Shown here: positions 52,501 through 60,235 of the stretch, piece after piece
Position numbering within the stretch: position 1 is the first letter of the stretch
How the letters are laid out: every line of letters begins with the position of its first letter
From: DASUNP01 sp035249305
GTDB lineage: Bacteria > Acidobacteriota > Blastocatellia > UBA7656
NCBI GenBank assembly: GCA_035249305.1
Contig: DATFGQ010000006.1
Coordinates: forward strand, 1 to 64,000
Length of the DNA stretch: 64,000 nucleotides
Direction: 5' to 3'
Program-made: the position numbers and the translations under genes
The notes under the pieces: generated by a model
What the model saw: the letters and a program-made list of their open reading frames with translations, nothing else
The model's database searches: none
What the model was told of the DNA's origin: nothing

Positions 52501-53918
52501 TCTACGGCGGCGTAGTGAGCATCAAGGCGATGGAGAAGGCGCACGATCAGCGCTCTGCCGAGTTGATAACGCTCAGGAATGATGCGTTGCCGCTGGCCGA
52601 GTCGAACCTGGAGGCGCGGCAGGCCGAGGCGGTTATCGCGGACCTACTGACGCAGATCGCGCAGGCCGACGCCGACCTGGCCGCAGAGCTGATCAAGTTT
52701 CAGGTCAGCCGCATCCTCAACATAGAGTTCTGGGCCGACGTGACTAAGGTGGTCAAGCGCATAATGCGCCGCTACCTGGAGATGGGCGCGCGCTTCGCCT
52801 GGCTCGCCGAGCGCGCGCTTGAATACGAGCAGGACCGCGAGTTGAACATCGTGCGCTTCGATTATTACCCCGCGAAGCTGCAAGGCGTCACCGGCGCGGA
52901 CCTGCTGAAGCTCGACCTGGATGAGCTGGAGGCGGCGCGGCTTGACGGCATCAAAGTGACGCTGCCGATAAAGCACACCTACTCGATGATGGCGGACTTC
53001 CCGTTACAGTTCGCGCAGTTGAAGAAGAAGGGGCGCTGCACCTTCCAGACCACGGAGCTTCCTCTCCAGCTCGCCTACCCTGGGACTTATGGCTACAGGG
53101 TCGTTGCGGTGAGCGTCGGCATCAAGGGCCTGACCAGCGCCGCCCCTGTGCGGGGGCTGCTCCGCAATCATGGCGTCTCGCTGCTATCGCGCGCGAACGG
53201 CGAACGGCACACCTCCGTTCGATACCCCGACGCCTTCCCGCTATCGGAGTTCCGGCTGCGCGAAGACATGGCCGTTTACAGCCTGCCCGACGAGGCGCTG
53301 ATGAGCTTCGAGGGGAGCGGGGTCGAAAGCTTCTGGGAGCTGAGCTTCCCGACGGCGGCCAACCCCTACGGGCTGGATGAGATCGCGGACATTCAGTTGA
53401 CGCTCGACGTTCGCGCTTCATACTCGCCGAGCTTGTACGAGCAACATCTGGCGGATGTGCCGACATCGGTCAATCGGTTTATGATCTTCTCGGCTCAAAA
53501 GCTCAGCCCGGCGGGCTTGGCCGCGTTGCAGGACGATGGCCAGAACTCGCCTAGCACCACAGAACTTGTCTTCGATCTGGCGGAGGCGGGGCTGCCAATG
53601 AAGGAGAGCAACCGCGTGGTCAAGAACCTGATCATCTTCTTTGCGAGCGAGACGCCGCCGTCACTGTCGGCGAGCTTCGGACCGCAAGGTGGCAGCGCGG
53701 TGGTTGTGCCCTTCAATCAGGGCATGGCGTTGTCGAGCGGGCCGCCGTGGGACAACTCGCAGTCGCCCGCGCCGGCGACCATGTTGAACCAATTCATCGG
53801 CTCGCAGGTCGATCAGAGCTGGGTGCTCACGATCGATAAGAACCTAGCCCCCGGCGTCGACTTCACGAAAGTCGTAGACGTTGCCCTCGGCGTCGAGTAC
53901 AAAGCCAGCCTGATCTGA
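49533..53918 (+). CDS. Tc-toxin subunit A-like channel protein with N-terminal TPR region
   Basis: A 1461-residue protein without a signal peptide. Residues about 35-130 form a peptidase-regulatory-like beta sandwich (GAVINSANHHPVSGVRVKAY, GGDGRFSLRF). TPR-like repeats lie near 512-545, 618-640 and 746-773. Long helices (870-930, 1005-1100) flank a Gly/Ala-rich hydrophobic segment at about 960-1000. The C-terminal quarter matches the TcA TcB-binding domain: ELEAARLDGIKVTLPIKHTY, LKKKGRCTFQTTELPLQLAY, PGTYGYRVVAVSVGI, SFEGSGVESFWELSFP and GLDEIADIQLTLDVRA. TcA pentamers form the pore of Tc toxins and translocate a TcC enzyme. No TcB or TcC gene is adjacent. GGAGG precedes the ATG. Confidence 0.82.
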   Translation: MSESMIIDEVEQAESGEEAQSPREMSAAPASSGGRASAPLAGAVINSANHHPVSGVRVKAYFRASSDRGGAEFLLGQATTGGDGRFSLRFEETAKVHQCLDLLRQGHGAICVLKVEGATGGLLFTSKPISVTSHTPVTLSIQLATRGVTASLWAEVGRRLEEGRVSRLHELARQLGGVRAEQSLFGDWDVETRHALLAELEQAFLDPRGVLRAIAPLPSFATLHKQAARANYEMVIANSLEVADVGTAWAELSGKVECFASLYDVDWVIDISEFSNGQPGPAITKYQGEYVEVGVTNIEYYQGDRVKYRNYLRAIYTGGTDAQHYQSHKQKLEQRFHQDFATVDDWQQPANKVLIPILKTILTAPKGNGYGFAISNADIPSQGEKTYREYLDELIALTGHSARELGLRYRLNLERPDSALSSPVSENIATLQGFYRDWFHSVTDPYPVLQIGQVKYAPFFMQYDEWARFNEVTYAENSYQIMTDFSTGVDPSAREHAKTKNEWIAALIELEKMMSHGQQQFALGQYPTARETYLAAVEMAYAAMDYYLKQSAWVSSDKLKDSAQGEIALLPIESYYAPAHVNDYDNFDTWFSSERWQLRLRLIHLIAYVLPVCQGDIAFAMGDYPAAAKHYAAATRFRVSRADLGAPAYDPTSNSPAGLEIPVINMNDECAHLDGSLPYSFDPTMFFNTTATITEQEENDPLWRLFEMTSWSDGGYYADIAGELRTQTLKQFCKLRHGNALLEWADALYRTDDPASIARARELYKAVLSLHGALVPVSPNWTNFTYVPYVNQNENPALKSQKARARRGFAQIEMDLNYYGVHRDFVPALRYRALKDAADRCAATAKAAQQDFLAYLGRVEDAIRDGLVTTNMLKKATLQIKIADQQVKVAESGVMLAEHQVEQVEAAIEAKKAEIKDHNSGWTALGDWVGGMVGAITDLPSFLTDDVKKDAPGIVSADLGISTGTAAGGGAATSALGATGTMLGAVGLYVYGGVVSIKAMEKAHDQRSAELITLRNDALPLAESNLEARQAEAVIADLLTQIAQADADLAAELIKFQVSRILNIEFWADVTKVVKRIMRRYLEMGARFAWLAERALEYEQDRELNIVRFDYYPAKLQGVTGADLLKLDLDELEAARLDGIKVTLPIKHTYSMMADFPLQFAQLKKKGRCTFQTTELPLQLAYPGTYGYRVVAVSVGIKGLTSAAPVRGLLRNHGVSLLSRANGERHTSVRYPDAFPLSEFRLREDMAVYSLPDEALMSFEGSGVESFWELSFPTAANPYGLDEIADIQLTLDVRASYSPSLYEQHLADVPTSVNRFMIFSAQKLSPAGLAALQDDGQNSPSTTELVFDLAEAGLPMKESNRVVKNLIIFFASETPPSLSASFGPQGGSAVVVPFNQGMALSSGPPWDNSQSPAPATMLNQFIGSQVDQSWVLTIDKNLAPGVDFTKVVDVALGVEYKASLI

Positions 53919-53955
53919 ATTGGCGAGGCATGGGTTAACGCAGTGCGGCAAGTTG

Positions 53956-53988
53956 CAGCGGCCTGGCGTCATCAGCGCCAGGCCGCTG
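53956..53988. terminator. Bidirectional hairpin between the TcA-like and ABC-F genes
   Basis: A perfect 13-bp stem CAGCGGCCTGGCG with complement and a seven-base loop. It sits between two convergent stop codons. There is no T-run on either side. Confidence 0.65.
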
Positions 53989-53992
53989 ACGA

Positions 53993-55873
53993 TCATTCGC
54001 CCGTGAGCGCGGCGACCGTCTCCCATTCCGCGTAAAGCTTTTCAAGCTCGGCGTTCAACGACGCCTGGCGCTCGCTGATCTCGCCGTACTCTTCGGCCGT
54101 CCAGTGCGCGGCGGGGTTAGCGAGCTTTTCCGACAGCTCTTGAAGCTCGCCTTCAAACCTGCTTATCTCCGATTCTATCTGCTCGATCGTGCGGCGGCGC
54201 TGCTTCGGCTCTGAAGGGGTGCGAGGCTTGGCCGCCCGCGCGCGCGGCTTGGGGTCGGCGCGCTCTTCGACAGGCTCTTTGCGGTGGCGCAGCGAGTAAT
54301 AATCCGAATATGTTCCCATGTGATAAGTCGCTGCGCCGCCCTCGAAATGAAGAATCTCTGTCGCGATCTTGTCGAGGAAATAGCGGTCGTGCGAGATGGT
54401 TATGATCGTGCCGGGGTAGTCGGCGAGCGCGCGTTCGAGCGCCTCGCGCGATGGGATGTCGAGGTGGTTCGTAGGCTCGTCGAGCACCAGCACGTTCGCG
54501 CGGCTGTAGACGAGCTTCGCCAGCGCCAGCCGGCTCCGCTCGCCCCCGCTCAAGGCCGCCACGCTTTTGAAAATATCTTCGCCCGTGAAAAGGAACCTCG
54601 CCAGGTAGCCGCGCAACTCGCCTTCGACGGCGCGCGGCGCGGCGACGGCCATCTCTTCTATGACGGTCGAACGCGGGTCGAGGCTCGATATCTCCTGATC
54701 GAAATACTCAGTCTCCACATTCGCGCCCCAGGTCAGCCCGCCCGCTGTCGGCTCAAGCTCGCCGAGAATCGTCTTCAAGAAGGTTGTCTTGCCTGAACCG
54801 TTCGGGCCTATGATGCCGAGCCGCTCGCTGCGCCTCAGCAGGAAAGAGATGCCCGACGCGATCTGAGCCGCGCCGTAACCCACGCCGAGGTCGGCCACGG
54901 CAAGCACATTGTCGCCCGCGCGGGCGACCGATTGGATGCGGAAATCGCCGACATGCTCCTGGCTCACGCGCTCTACGCGCTCAAGCCGCTCAAGCTTGTT
55001 GCGGCGCGATTTGGCCTGCTTCGTCTTCTGACCGGCGATGTTGCGCCGTATGAAATCTTCCGTGCGCGCTATCATCTCCTGCTGCTGCTCGTAGGCGCGC
55101 GTCTGCGCGAGTATGCGCTCCTCGCGCTGCCGCACGTAGGCCGTGTAGTTCCCCGCGTAGACCGCCGCCTTACCCGCGTCGATCTCGACTATCTTTGTCG
55201 CCGTGCGGTCGAGCAGGAAGCGGTCGTGAGAGATGATGACGAAGGCGGACCTGTATTCGGCGAGAAAATCTTCGAGCCACTCGACGGCGTTTACGTCGAG
55301 GTGGTTCGTAGGCTCGTCCAACAGCAGCACGTCGGGTTCGGCGAGCAAGAGCTTCGCGAGCGCGAGCCGCGCCTTCTGCCCGCCGCTCAACTGGTCCGCG
55401 GGCTTTGTCAGGTCGTCGCTCTTGAAGCTGAGCCCGACGAGCACGGCTTCGGCCCGCGCCGCGTAGGAGAAGCCGCCCGTCAGCTCGTACCTGTGGCGGA
55501 GGTCGCTGTAATCGTGCATCGCCTGGTCGAGCTCTGCGCCCGCGGCCTCGGACATCACGTGTTCCAGGCGCGTCATCTCGGCTTCCATCTGTCGCATCTC
55601 CGCGAAGACGGAGAGCGCCTCTTCGCGCACCGTCGCGCGGCCGTCGAACTGCGGCTGCTGTTCGAGCACGCCCACGCGGAGACCGCGCAGCAGGATTACT
55701 TGCCCGCGGTCGGCTTCTTCGACGCCGGTTATGAGGCGAAAGACGGTAGTCTTGCCCACGCCGTTGCGGCCGACCAGCCCCACGCGCTCGCTCGGGTTGA
55801 CCTGGAACGTGACGCCGCGCAGGACCTCCTGCGCGCCATATGATTTGTGAACCTCTTCGAGCCGGAAAAGCAT
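53993..55873 (-). CDS. ABC-F family ATPase (Uup/EttA-like translation factor)
   Basis: A 626-residue protein with two ABC domains in one chain and no membrane segment. Walker A motifs are GRNGVGKT and GPNGSGKT; signatures are LSGGQKARLALAKLLL and LSGGERSRLALAKLVY; Walker B motifs are VLLLDEPTNHLD and VLVLDEPTNHLD. A charged linker (about 240-300) and a C-terminal coiled-coil (about 540-620) match the Uup branch. ABC-F proteins act on the ribosome or, for Uup, also bind DNA. The start codon abuts the repeat at 55881, so no normal ribosome site is present. It is convergent with the TcA-like gene. Confidence 0.9.
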   Translation of the reverse strand: MLFRLEEVHKSYGAQEVLRGVTFQVNPSERVGLVGRNGVGKTTVFRLITGVEEADRGQVILLRGLRVGVLEQQPQFDGRATVREEALSVFAEMRQMEAEMTRLEHVMSEAAGAELDQAMHDYSDLRHRYELTGGFSYAARAEAVLVGLSFKSDDLTKPADQLSGGQKARLALAKLLLAEPDVLLLDEPTNHLDVNAVEWLEDFLAEYRSAFVIISHDRFLLDRTATKIVEIDAGKAAVYAGNYTAYVRQREERILAQTRAYEQQQEMIARTEDFIRRNIAGQKTKQAKSRRNKLERLERVERVSQEHVGDFRIQSVARAGDNVLAVADLGVGYGAAQIASGISFLLRRSERLGIIGPNGSGKTTFLKTILGELEPTAGGLTWGANVETEYFDQEISSLDPRSTVIEEMAVAAPRAVEGELRGYLARFLFTGEDIFKSVAALSGGERSRLALAKLVYSRANVLVLDEPTNHLDIPSREALERALADYPGTIITISHDRYFLDKIATEILHFEGGAATYHMGTYSDYYSLRHRKEPVEERADPKPRARAAKPRTPSEPKQRRRTIEQIESEISRFEGELQELSEKLANPAAHWTAEEYGEISERQASLNAELEKLYAEWETVAALTGE

Positions 55874-55880
55874 GAAAGCA

Positions 55881-55945
55881 GTTTTCAGTTTTCAGTCTTT
55901 AGTCTTTAGTCGTTTCTCAAAACTGAAAACTAAAAACTGAAAACT
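55881..55945. repeat. Heptamer-repeat hairpin between the ABC-F and SurA-like genes
   Basis: Units AGTTTTC and AGTCTTT, a seven-base loop, then the reverse-complement units. The arms are about 27-30 bp. Same unit family as the arrays around the four-helix-bundle gene (23914 and 24328). It begins 7 bases upstream of the ABC-F start and ends just after the SurA-like stop. Confidence 0.82.
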
Positions 55946-55948
55946 TGC

Positions 55949-57169
55949 TCATCGGTTAGCGTTAGAAGTGGCCGGGGCGCGGTTTGCGTTCCTCGAACCC
56001 GCGCCGTTGGCGTTGGCTGCCGCGGGTTGGGCGGCGCGGTTCTCGTTTTCGAATCGCGGCTGCGGCTGCTGCGGCTGCTGGCCGCCTTCGCTCGTCTGCT
56101 TCAACAGGGCCGAAGGCTGGACCTCCACTATGGTCTTCGGGTTGTCGACTATGCGCTCGGCCAGGTAGTTCTTTATGCCCGCTTCGGCGACGGCCTTCTG
56201 CCGCAGCGCGTCGAGCAGGACGGCCTGCCGCGTCTGCGTGATGCCGTCGAGTATCCTCTTGCGCACGGCCGGGTTGTCGAGCGTGAGGTTTTGCGTCTGG
56301 TCTTGCCTGTTGTTGACTTTGAATATGACCCACGACCCCGCCTCTTTGATCGGCTCGGTGTACTGGCCTGGGGTCATCGTCATCAACCGCTGCACGACTT
56401 CGGGGTGGGTCGGGAGCTGCTCCCGCAACTGATCTTCGGTAGCGAACCCGGCCATGCCCTGCCTCATGGCTGACTGGTGCTCGGACCTCTGCGAGGCGAC
56501 GGTGGCGAAATCAGCGCCGCTCTTGAGCTGCCCGTAAATGGCGTTGATCTTCTGCTCGGCCTGCGCCTCGCTCAACGCGTCGTCGATGGCGCCGTTGTTT
56601 TTCGGGTCGGCAACGATGATCGACAGGTCGACCCCGCGGGCGGCTACGAACTGCTCGCGGTTGTCGTTAAAGTACTTCTCGATCTCCGCGTCGGTGGGCG
56701 CGGTCACGCGCGCCTTCTCCCGGTCTCTGAGCGCGTTGATGGCCAACTGCCTCTTTATCCTGTCCTTGACATCGGCCTCCGTGAGCCCCGCCTCCTTTAG
56801 AGACTCCTGGTACTTCTCTTCGGTGAGGCCGGCGTCCTGCTTGGTCTTCTGAATCTCCTGATTGACCTTGTTGTCGTCCGGGACGAGGTTATCGCCTTTC
56901 TGCGCCATCTGAAACAGCGCCTCTTCCTGGATGAGGTTGTCGAGCACGCTGAGGCGGGCGGCGGCAAGCTCGGTCGAGGTGAAGGCGGGGCCGCCCGTGC
57001 CTACCTGCTGCTTGATGACGCTGTCGACCTGCTTGAGCGTGATGTCGCTCGATCCGACCTTGGCGAGCACCTCGCTGTCGGTATTCTTATTGTCGTTGTC
57101 GCAGGCCGCGATCACCAGCGAGGCCAGGACGATCATCACAAAGTAAAGGGTCTTCGAAACACGAAACAC
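55949..57169 (-). CDS. SurA/PpiD-like peptidyl-prolyl isomerase lipoprotein
   Basis: A 406-residue predicted lipoprotein. The signal is VSKTLYFVMIVLASLVIAAC with lipobox IAAC. A SurA-type N-terminal domain (about 35-190) carries LKQVDSVIKQQVG and LDNLIQEEALFQMA. A parvulin domain (about 185-310) contains AIYGQLKSGADFATVASQRS, LMTMTPGQYTEPIK and GSWVIFKVNNRQ. A Gln/Asn/Pro-rich tail follows. SurA-type proteins escort outer-membrane proteins to BamA. Start: the frame opens at 57271, but a GTG at 57169 has GGAG seven bases before and gives a clean lipoprotein signal, leaving room for the divergent rpmB promoter. Confidence 0.87.
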   Translation of the reverse strand: MFRVSKTLYFVMIVLASLVIAACDNDNKNTDSEVLAKVGSSDITLKQVDSVIKQQVGTGGPAFTSTELAAARLSVLDNLIQEEALFQMAQKGDNLVPDDNKVNQEIQKTKQDAGLTEEKYQESLKEAGLTEADVKDRIKRQLAINALRDREKARVTAPTDAEIEKYFNDNREQFVAARGVDLSIIVADPKNNGAIDDALSEAQAEQKINAIYGQLKSGADFATVASQRSEHQSAMRQGMAGFATEDQLREQLPTHPEVVQRLMTMTPGQYTEPIKEAGSWVIFKVNNRQDQTQNLTLDNPAVRKRILDGITQTRQAVLLDALRQKAVAEAGIKNYLAERIVDNPKTIVEVQPSALLKQTSEGGQQPQQPQPRFENENRAAQPAAANANGAGSRNANRAPATSNANR

Positions 57170-57194
57170 GTCTTTGCTCCTTCGCAAAATGGGT

Positions 57195-57225
57195 TTGACG
57201 GTCTGTCGCCCGTCCATGTTAAACT
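57195..57225 (+). promoter_or_regulatory. Possible rpmB promoter
   Basis: TTGACG (-35) and TAAACT (-10) with a 19-base spacer, about 45 bases before rpmB. It fits only if the divergent SurA-like gene starts at 57169. Confidence 0.45.
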
Positions 57226-57270
57226 TTCGTTTTGCTTTCATGACAAAATTCCTAACGGAGGTATGTAACA

Positions 57271-57462
57271 ATGGCTAAACGCTGCGAGGTATGTGGCAAA
57301 GGACCTCAATTCGGCCATAAAGTGAGCCACGCCAACAACCGCACCAACCGCCGCTTCGACCCCAATCTCCAGGCCATCCGCGCCGTGGTCGGCGGCCGCG
57401 CGCAACGCATACGCGTCTGCACGCGCTGCCTTAAAGCCGGCAAGGTCGTCAAAGCCGCTTGA
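57271..57462 (+). CDS. rpmB: 50S ribosomal protein L28
   Basis: A 63-residue basic protein of L28 length with RCEVCGKGPQFGHKVSHANN and RRFDPNLQ. It has two CxxC pairs (Cys5/Cys8 and Cys50/Cys53), so it is the zinc-binding C+ form. L28 is part of the large ribosomal subunit. GGAGG lies nine bases before the ATG. It stands alone: no rpmG is next to it. Confidence 0.96.
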   Translation: MAKRCEVCGKGPQFGHKVSHANNRTNRRFDPNLQAIRAVVGGRAQRIRVCTRCLKAGKVVKAA

Positions 57463-57464
57463 TC

Positions 57465-57496
57465 GATTTCAGATTCCATGATCTGAAATCTGAAAT
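57465..57496. repeat. Heptamer-repeat hairpin between rpmB and ridA
   Basis: GATTTCAGATT and its near reverse complement, units close to AAATCTG. It lies between convergent rpmB and ridA stop codons and can serve as a terminator for both. Confidence 0.7.
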
Positions 57497-57873
57497 TAAA
57501 GCAGCGCGATGGCGTCTATCTCCACGCGCGCATCGCGAGGCAGGCGCGAGACTTCGACCGTAGACCTGGCGGGCGGCGCCCCGGCGAAGAAGCGACCATA
57601 CGCCTCGTTCATCTCACCGAAATCGCCCAGATCAGCAAGAAAGACCGTAGTCTTCACGACGCGCTCAAGCGAGCTCCCGGCGGCCTCAAGCACGGCCTTG
57701 AGGTTGTTGAGCACACGCTCGGTCTGCTCACCGATGCTGCCGTCGATGACGGCGCCGGTGGCCGGGTCTATCGGTATCTGCCCCGAAGCAAAGACCATCC
57801 CGTTCGCTCTTACGGCCTGCGAGTACGGTCCTATGGCTTGAGGGGCGTTGTCGGTCTGAACGCGGTCTTTCAT
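57496..57873 (-). CDS. ridA: RidA family enamine/imine deaminase
   Basis: A 125-residue protein with the complete YjgF/RidA fold markers: GPYSQAVRANGMVFASGQIP, GSIGEQTERVLNNLKAVLEAAG, VVKTTVFLADLGDF and PARSTVEVSRLPRDARVEID. The conserved arginine before STVEV is present. RidA hydrolyses reactive enamines made from serine and threonine. A CAAGG sequence precedes the ATG. The gene lies 91 bases downstream of relA/spoT. Confidence 0.94.
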   Translation of the reverse strand: MKDRVQTDNAPQAIGPYSQAVRANGMVFASGQIPIDPATGAVIDGSIGEQTERVLNNLKAVLEAAGSSLERVVKTTVFLADLGDFGEMNEAYGRFFAGAPPARSTVEVSRLPRDARVEIDAIALL

Positions 57874-57963
57874 CCTTGCCTGACCCCACAGTTAAGAATC
57901 AAACACCTCATTGAAATTGCAAATTATCTCAGATTCAGTGTGCGATTGTCCACCATCGCCGGG

Positions 57964-60147
57964 TCAGGCTTCGACGGGCTCGCCCGTGGTCCGTTCCACA
58001 TCGAGCACGCCCTTCACGGCCTTGAGCGCGCCGATTATCTTCTCAAGGTGTTTGAGGTCGAATATCTCGGCCGTCAGCACTAGCTGGCCGCGCCCCTGGT
58101 CGTCGAGCGAAGCGCGTATGTCGCGTATGTTCGTCCCCACGCCGGCTATGGCCTGGGTCACGTCGGCCACCATGCCGGGCCGGTCTTCGGTCACGAGCTT
58201 CATGGTGATCGGGTAGGCGGCCGATTGCGCGCCGTCGGCCTTCATCCACTCGACCTCTATGACCCGCTCGGGGTTGACCAGCAGGCTAGGCGCGTTCGGG
58301 CACCTCATCGAGTGGACGGCCACGCCCTTGCCGCGCGTGATGTAGCCGAGTATCTCTTCGCCGCGTATCGGGTTACAGCACCGCGCGCGGTAGACCATTA
58401 TGTCGTCTATGCCTTTGACGACTATGCGGTCGGTTATCCCCAGCGCGCGCTTTACGACCTGCTTGAGCGACGCTTTGGGCTCCTGCTCGATCTCGCCCGC
58501 GCGCTCGGGCGGCAGCAGCTTGGCGATGACGTTGCGCGGCAGTATCTTGCCGTACGCCATGGCCGCCAGCAGGTCTTCGACCCTCGCGCAGCCGTACTCG
58601 GGCGAGATGCGCTCAAGCTCTCCGTTCGACAGGAGCTTCTTGGCGTTCAGGCGGAAGCGGTCGGCCTCTTTTTCAAATAGCTTCTTGCCGAGCTCGATGG
58701 CCGTCGCGCGCTCGTTTTCGGCAAGGTAGTGGCGAATCTTCGAGCGAGCGCGCGCCGTCTTGACGAAGTTCATCCAGTCGCGCGACGGGTGGGCCGCAGG
58801 CGACGTCATTATCTCGACAACGTCGCCGTTGCGCAGTTGGTAGCGCAGCGGCACGATCCGCCCGTTGGCCTTCGCGCCCGTGCAGGACAGCCCCACCTGC
58901 GTGTGTATGGCGAAGGCGAAATCTATCGGCGTCGCCCCGCGCGGCAGCTCTATCACTTTCCCCTTCGGCGTGAAGCAGTAGACCTCCTTCGGGTAGAGGT
59001 CGAGCTTGAGCGAATCCATGAACTCGCGCGAGTCCCTGACCTCCTGCTGCCCCTCGACCAGCCGCTTGAGCCACTTGAACGCCTCGTCCTCGTCCGTGTG
59101 CGTCCCGCGGCGGCCCTCCTTGTACTTCCAGTGGGCCGCGATGCCCTGCTCGGCTACGACGTGCATCTCCTCCGTGCGTATCTGCACCTCGAAGGGCTGT
59201 CCCCCCTCGCCAAGCACGGAGGTGTGGAGCGACTGGTAGAGGTTCTCGCGCGGCAGCGCTATCCAGTCCTTGAACCTGCCCGGTATGGGCGTCCAAGCCG
59301 TGTGTATCACGCCGAGCGCGGCGTAGCAGTCCTTGACCGATTCCGTGATGATGCGCACGGCCACCAGGTCGTAGACCTGGTCTATGCCTATGCGCTGGCG
59401 GCGCAGCTTCTGGTAGATGGAAAACAACCGCTTCATCCGCCCTTCGAGCTGGACGACCTTTATTCCGGCGTCGGCCATCATCTGGCTGACGCGCTGCTGG
59501 AGTTCGGCGTTGAACGTTTCGAGCCGCTTGCGGCGGTGCTCTACGAGCTCCTTTATCTTCAGGTACTCTTCCGGCTCAAGGTATTTGAAGGCGAGGTCTT
59601 CCAGCTCGCCTCGCACGCGGCTCATCCCGAGCCGGTGCGCGATGGGCGCGTACACGTCTATGGTCTCTTGAGCGATGCGGCGGCGTTTCTCGCCCGGCAG
59701 GTATTCGAGCGTGCGCATGTTGTGGAGACGGTCGGCAAGCTTGACCAAGACCACGCGCACGTCGTCTATGATGGCCAGGAGCATCTTTCGCATGTTGAGC
59801 GCCTGCCGCTCTTCGTAAGGCGCGTTGTCGAGCTCTGAGATCTTTGTCAGCCCGTCGACGAGGTGGGCGATCTCTGCGCCGAAGTACTCCTGGATGTGTT
59901 CGACCGATGTCCCCGTGTCTTCGACTATGTCGTGCAACAGCCCCGTCGCCACGCAGACGGGGTCGAGCTTGAGCTCGGCCAGGATGTTTGCGACTTCGAG
60001 CGGGTGGACGAGGTATGGCTCGCCGGACTTGCGTATCTGCCCGCGGTGCTCGCGCGCCGAAAAGAGGTAGGCGCGGCGCAGGAGCTCTTCGTCAGCGCCG
60101 GGGTGGTTCTGGCGTACCTTGTCTACAATGGTCTCGAACCGGATCAT
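57964..60147 (-). CDS. RelA/SpoT bifunctional (p)ppGpp synthetase/hydrolase
   Basis: A 727-residue long Rel protein. The HD hydrolase domain (about 25-190) has an intact LLHDIVEDT. The synthetase domain (about 230-350) has YDLVAVRIIT, GRFKDWIALP, YQSLHT and EVQIRTEEMH. A TGS domain (about 390-450, FTPKGKVIELPRGATPIDFA), a helical/zinc region with YRARCCNPI and a C-terminal ACT domain (about 650-727) complete it. Both catalytic domains look functional. It makes and degrades the stringent-response alarmone. The gene could be called spoT or rel; it stands between the TPR gene terminator and ridA. Confidence 0.94.
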   Translation of the reverse strand: MIRFETIVDKVRQNHPGADEELLRRAYLFSAREHRGQIRKSGEPYLVHPLEVANILAELKLDPVCVATGLLHDIVEDTGTSVEHIQEYFGAEIAHLVDGLTKISELDNAPYEERQALNMRKMLLAIIDDVRVVLVKLADRLHNMRTLEYLPGEKRRRIAQETIDVYAPIAHRLGMSRVRGELEDLAFKYLEPEEYLKIKELVEHRRKRLETFNAELQQRVSQMMADAGIKVVQLEGRMKRLFSIYQKLRRQRIGIDQVYDLVAVRIITESVKDCYAALGVIHTAWTPIPGRFKDWIALPRENLYQSLHTSVLGEGGQPFEVQIRTEEMHVVAEQGIAAHWKYKEGRRGTHTDEDEAFKWLKRLVEGQQEVRDSREFMDSLKLDLYPKEVYCFTPKGKVIELPRGATPIDFAFAIHTQVGLSCTGAKANGRIVPLRYQLRNGDVVEIMTSPAAHPSRDWMNFVKTARARSKIRHYLAENERATAIELGKKLFEKEADRFRLNAKKLLSNGELERISPEYGCARVEDLLAAMAYGKILPRNVIAKLLPPERAGEIEQEPKASLKQVVKRALGITDRIVVKGIDDIMVYRARCCNPIRGEEILGYITRGKGVAVHSMRCPNAPSLLVNPERVIEVEWMKADGAQSAAYPITMKLVTEDRPGMVADVTQAIAGVGTNIRDIRASLDDQGRGQLVLTAEIFDLKHLEKIIGALKAVKGVLDVERTTGEPVEA

Positions 60148-60171
60148 GGCTGTAAGTAAAATGCGATAAAT

Positions 60172-60206
60172 AAAAAAGGTGACCGCCCCGTCTGAGGGGC
60201 GTCACC
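60172..60206 (-). terminator. Terminator after the tonB-exbBD-TPR operon
   Basis: A stem GGTGAC-GCCCC with complement (one bulged C) and a six-base loop. Six T follow on the minus strand. Confidence 0.8.
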
Positions 60207-60235
60207 TTTAATTCTAGCACAGGAGGGAAGCTACT

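Noticed and set aside
49533..53918. A secreted adhesin or peptidase, based on the N-terminal beta-sandwich
   Set aside because: There is no signal peptide, and the long helices plus TcB-binding-type C-terminus point to the TcA family instead.
55949..57271. A longer start for the SurA-like protein at 57271
   Set aside because: It would overlap the start of rpmB and its promoter, has no ribosome site, and puts an unlikely basic extension before the lipoprotein signal.
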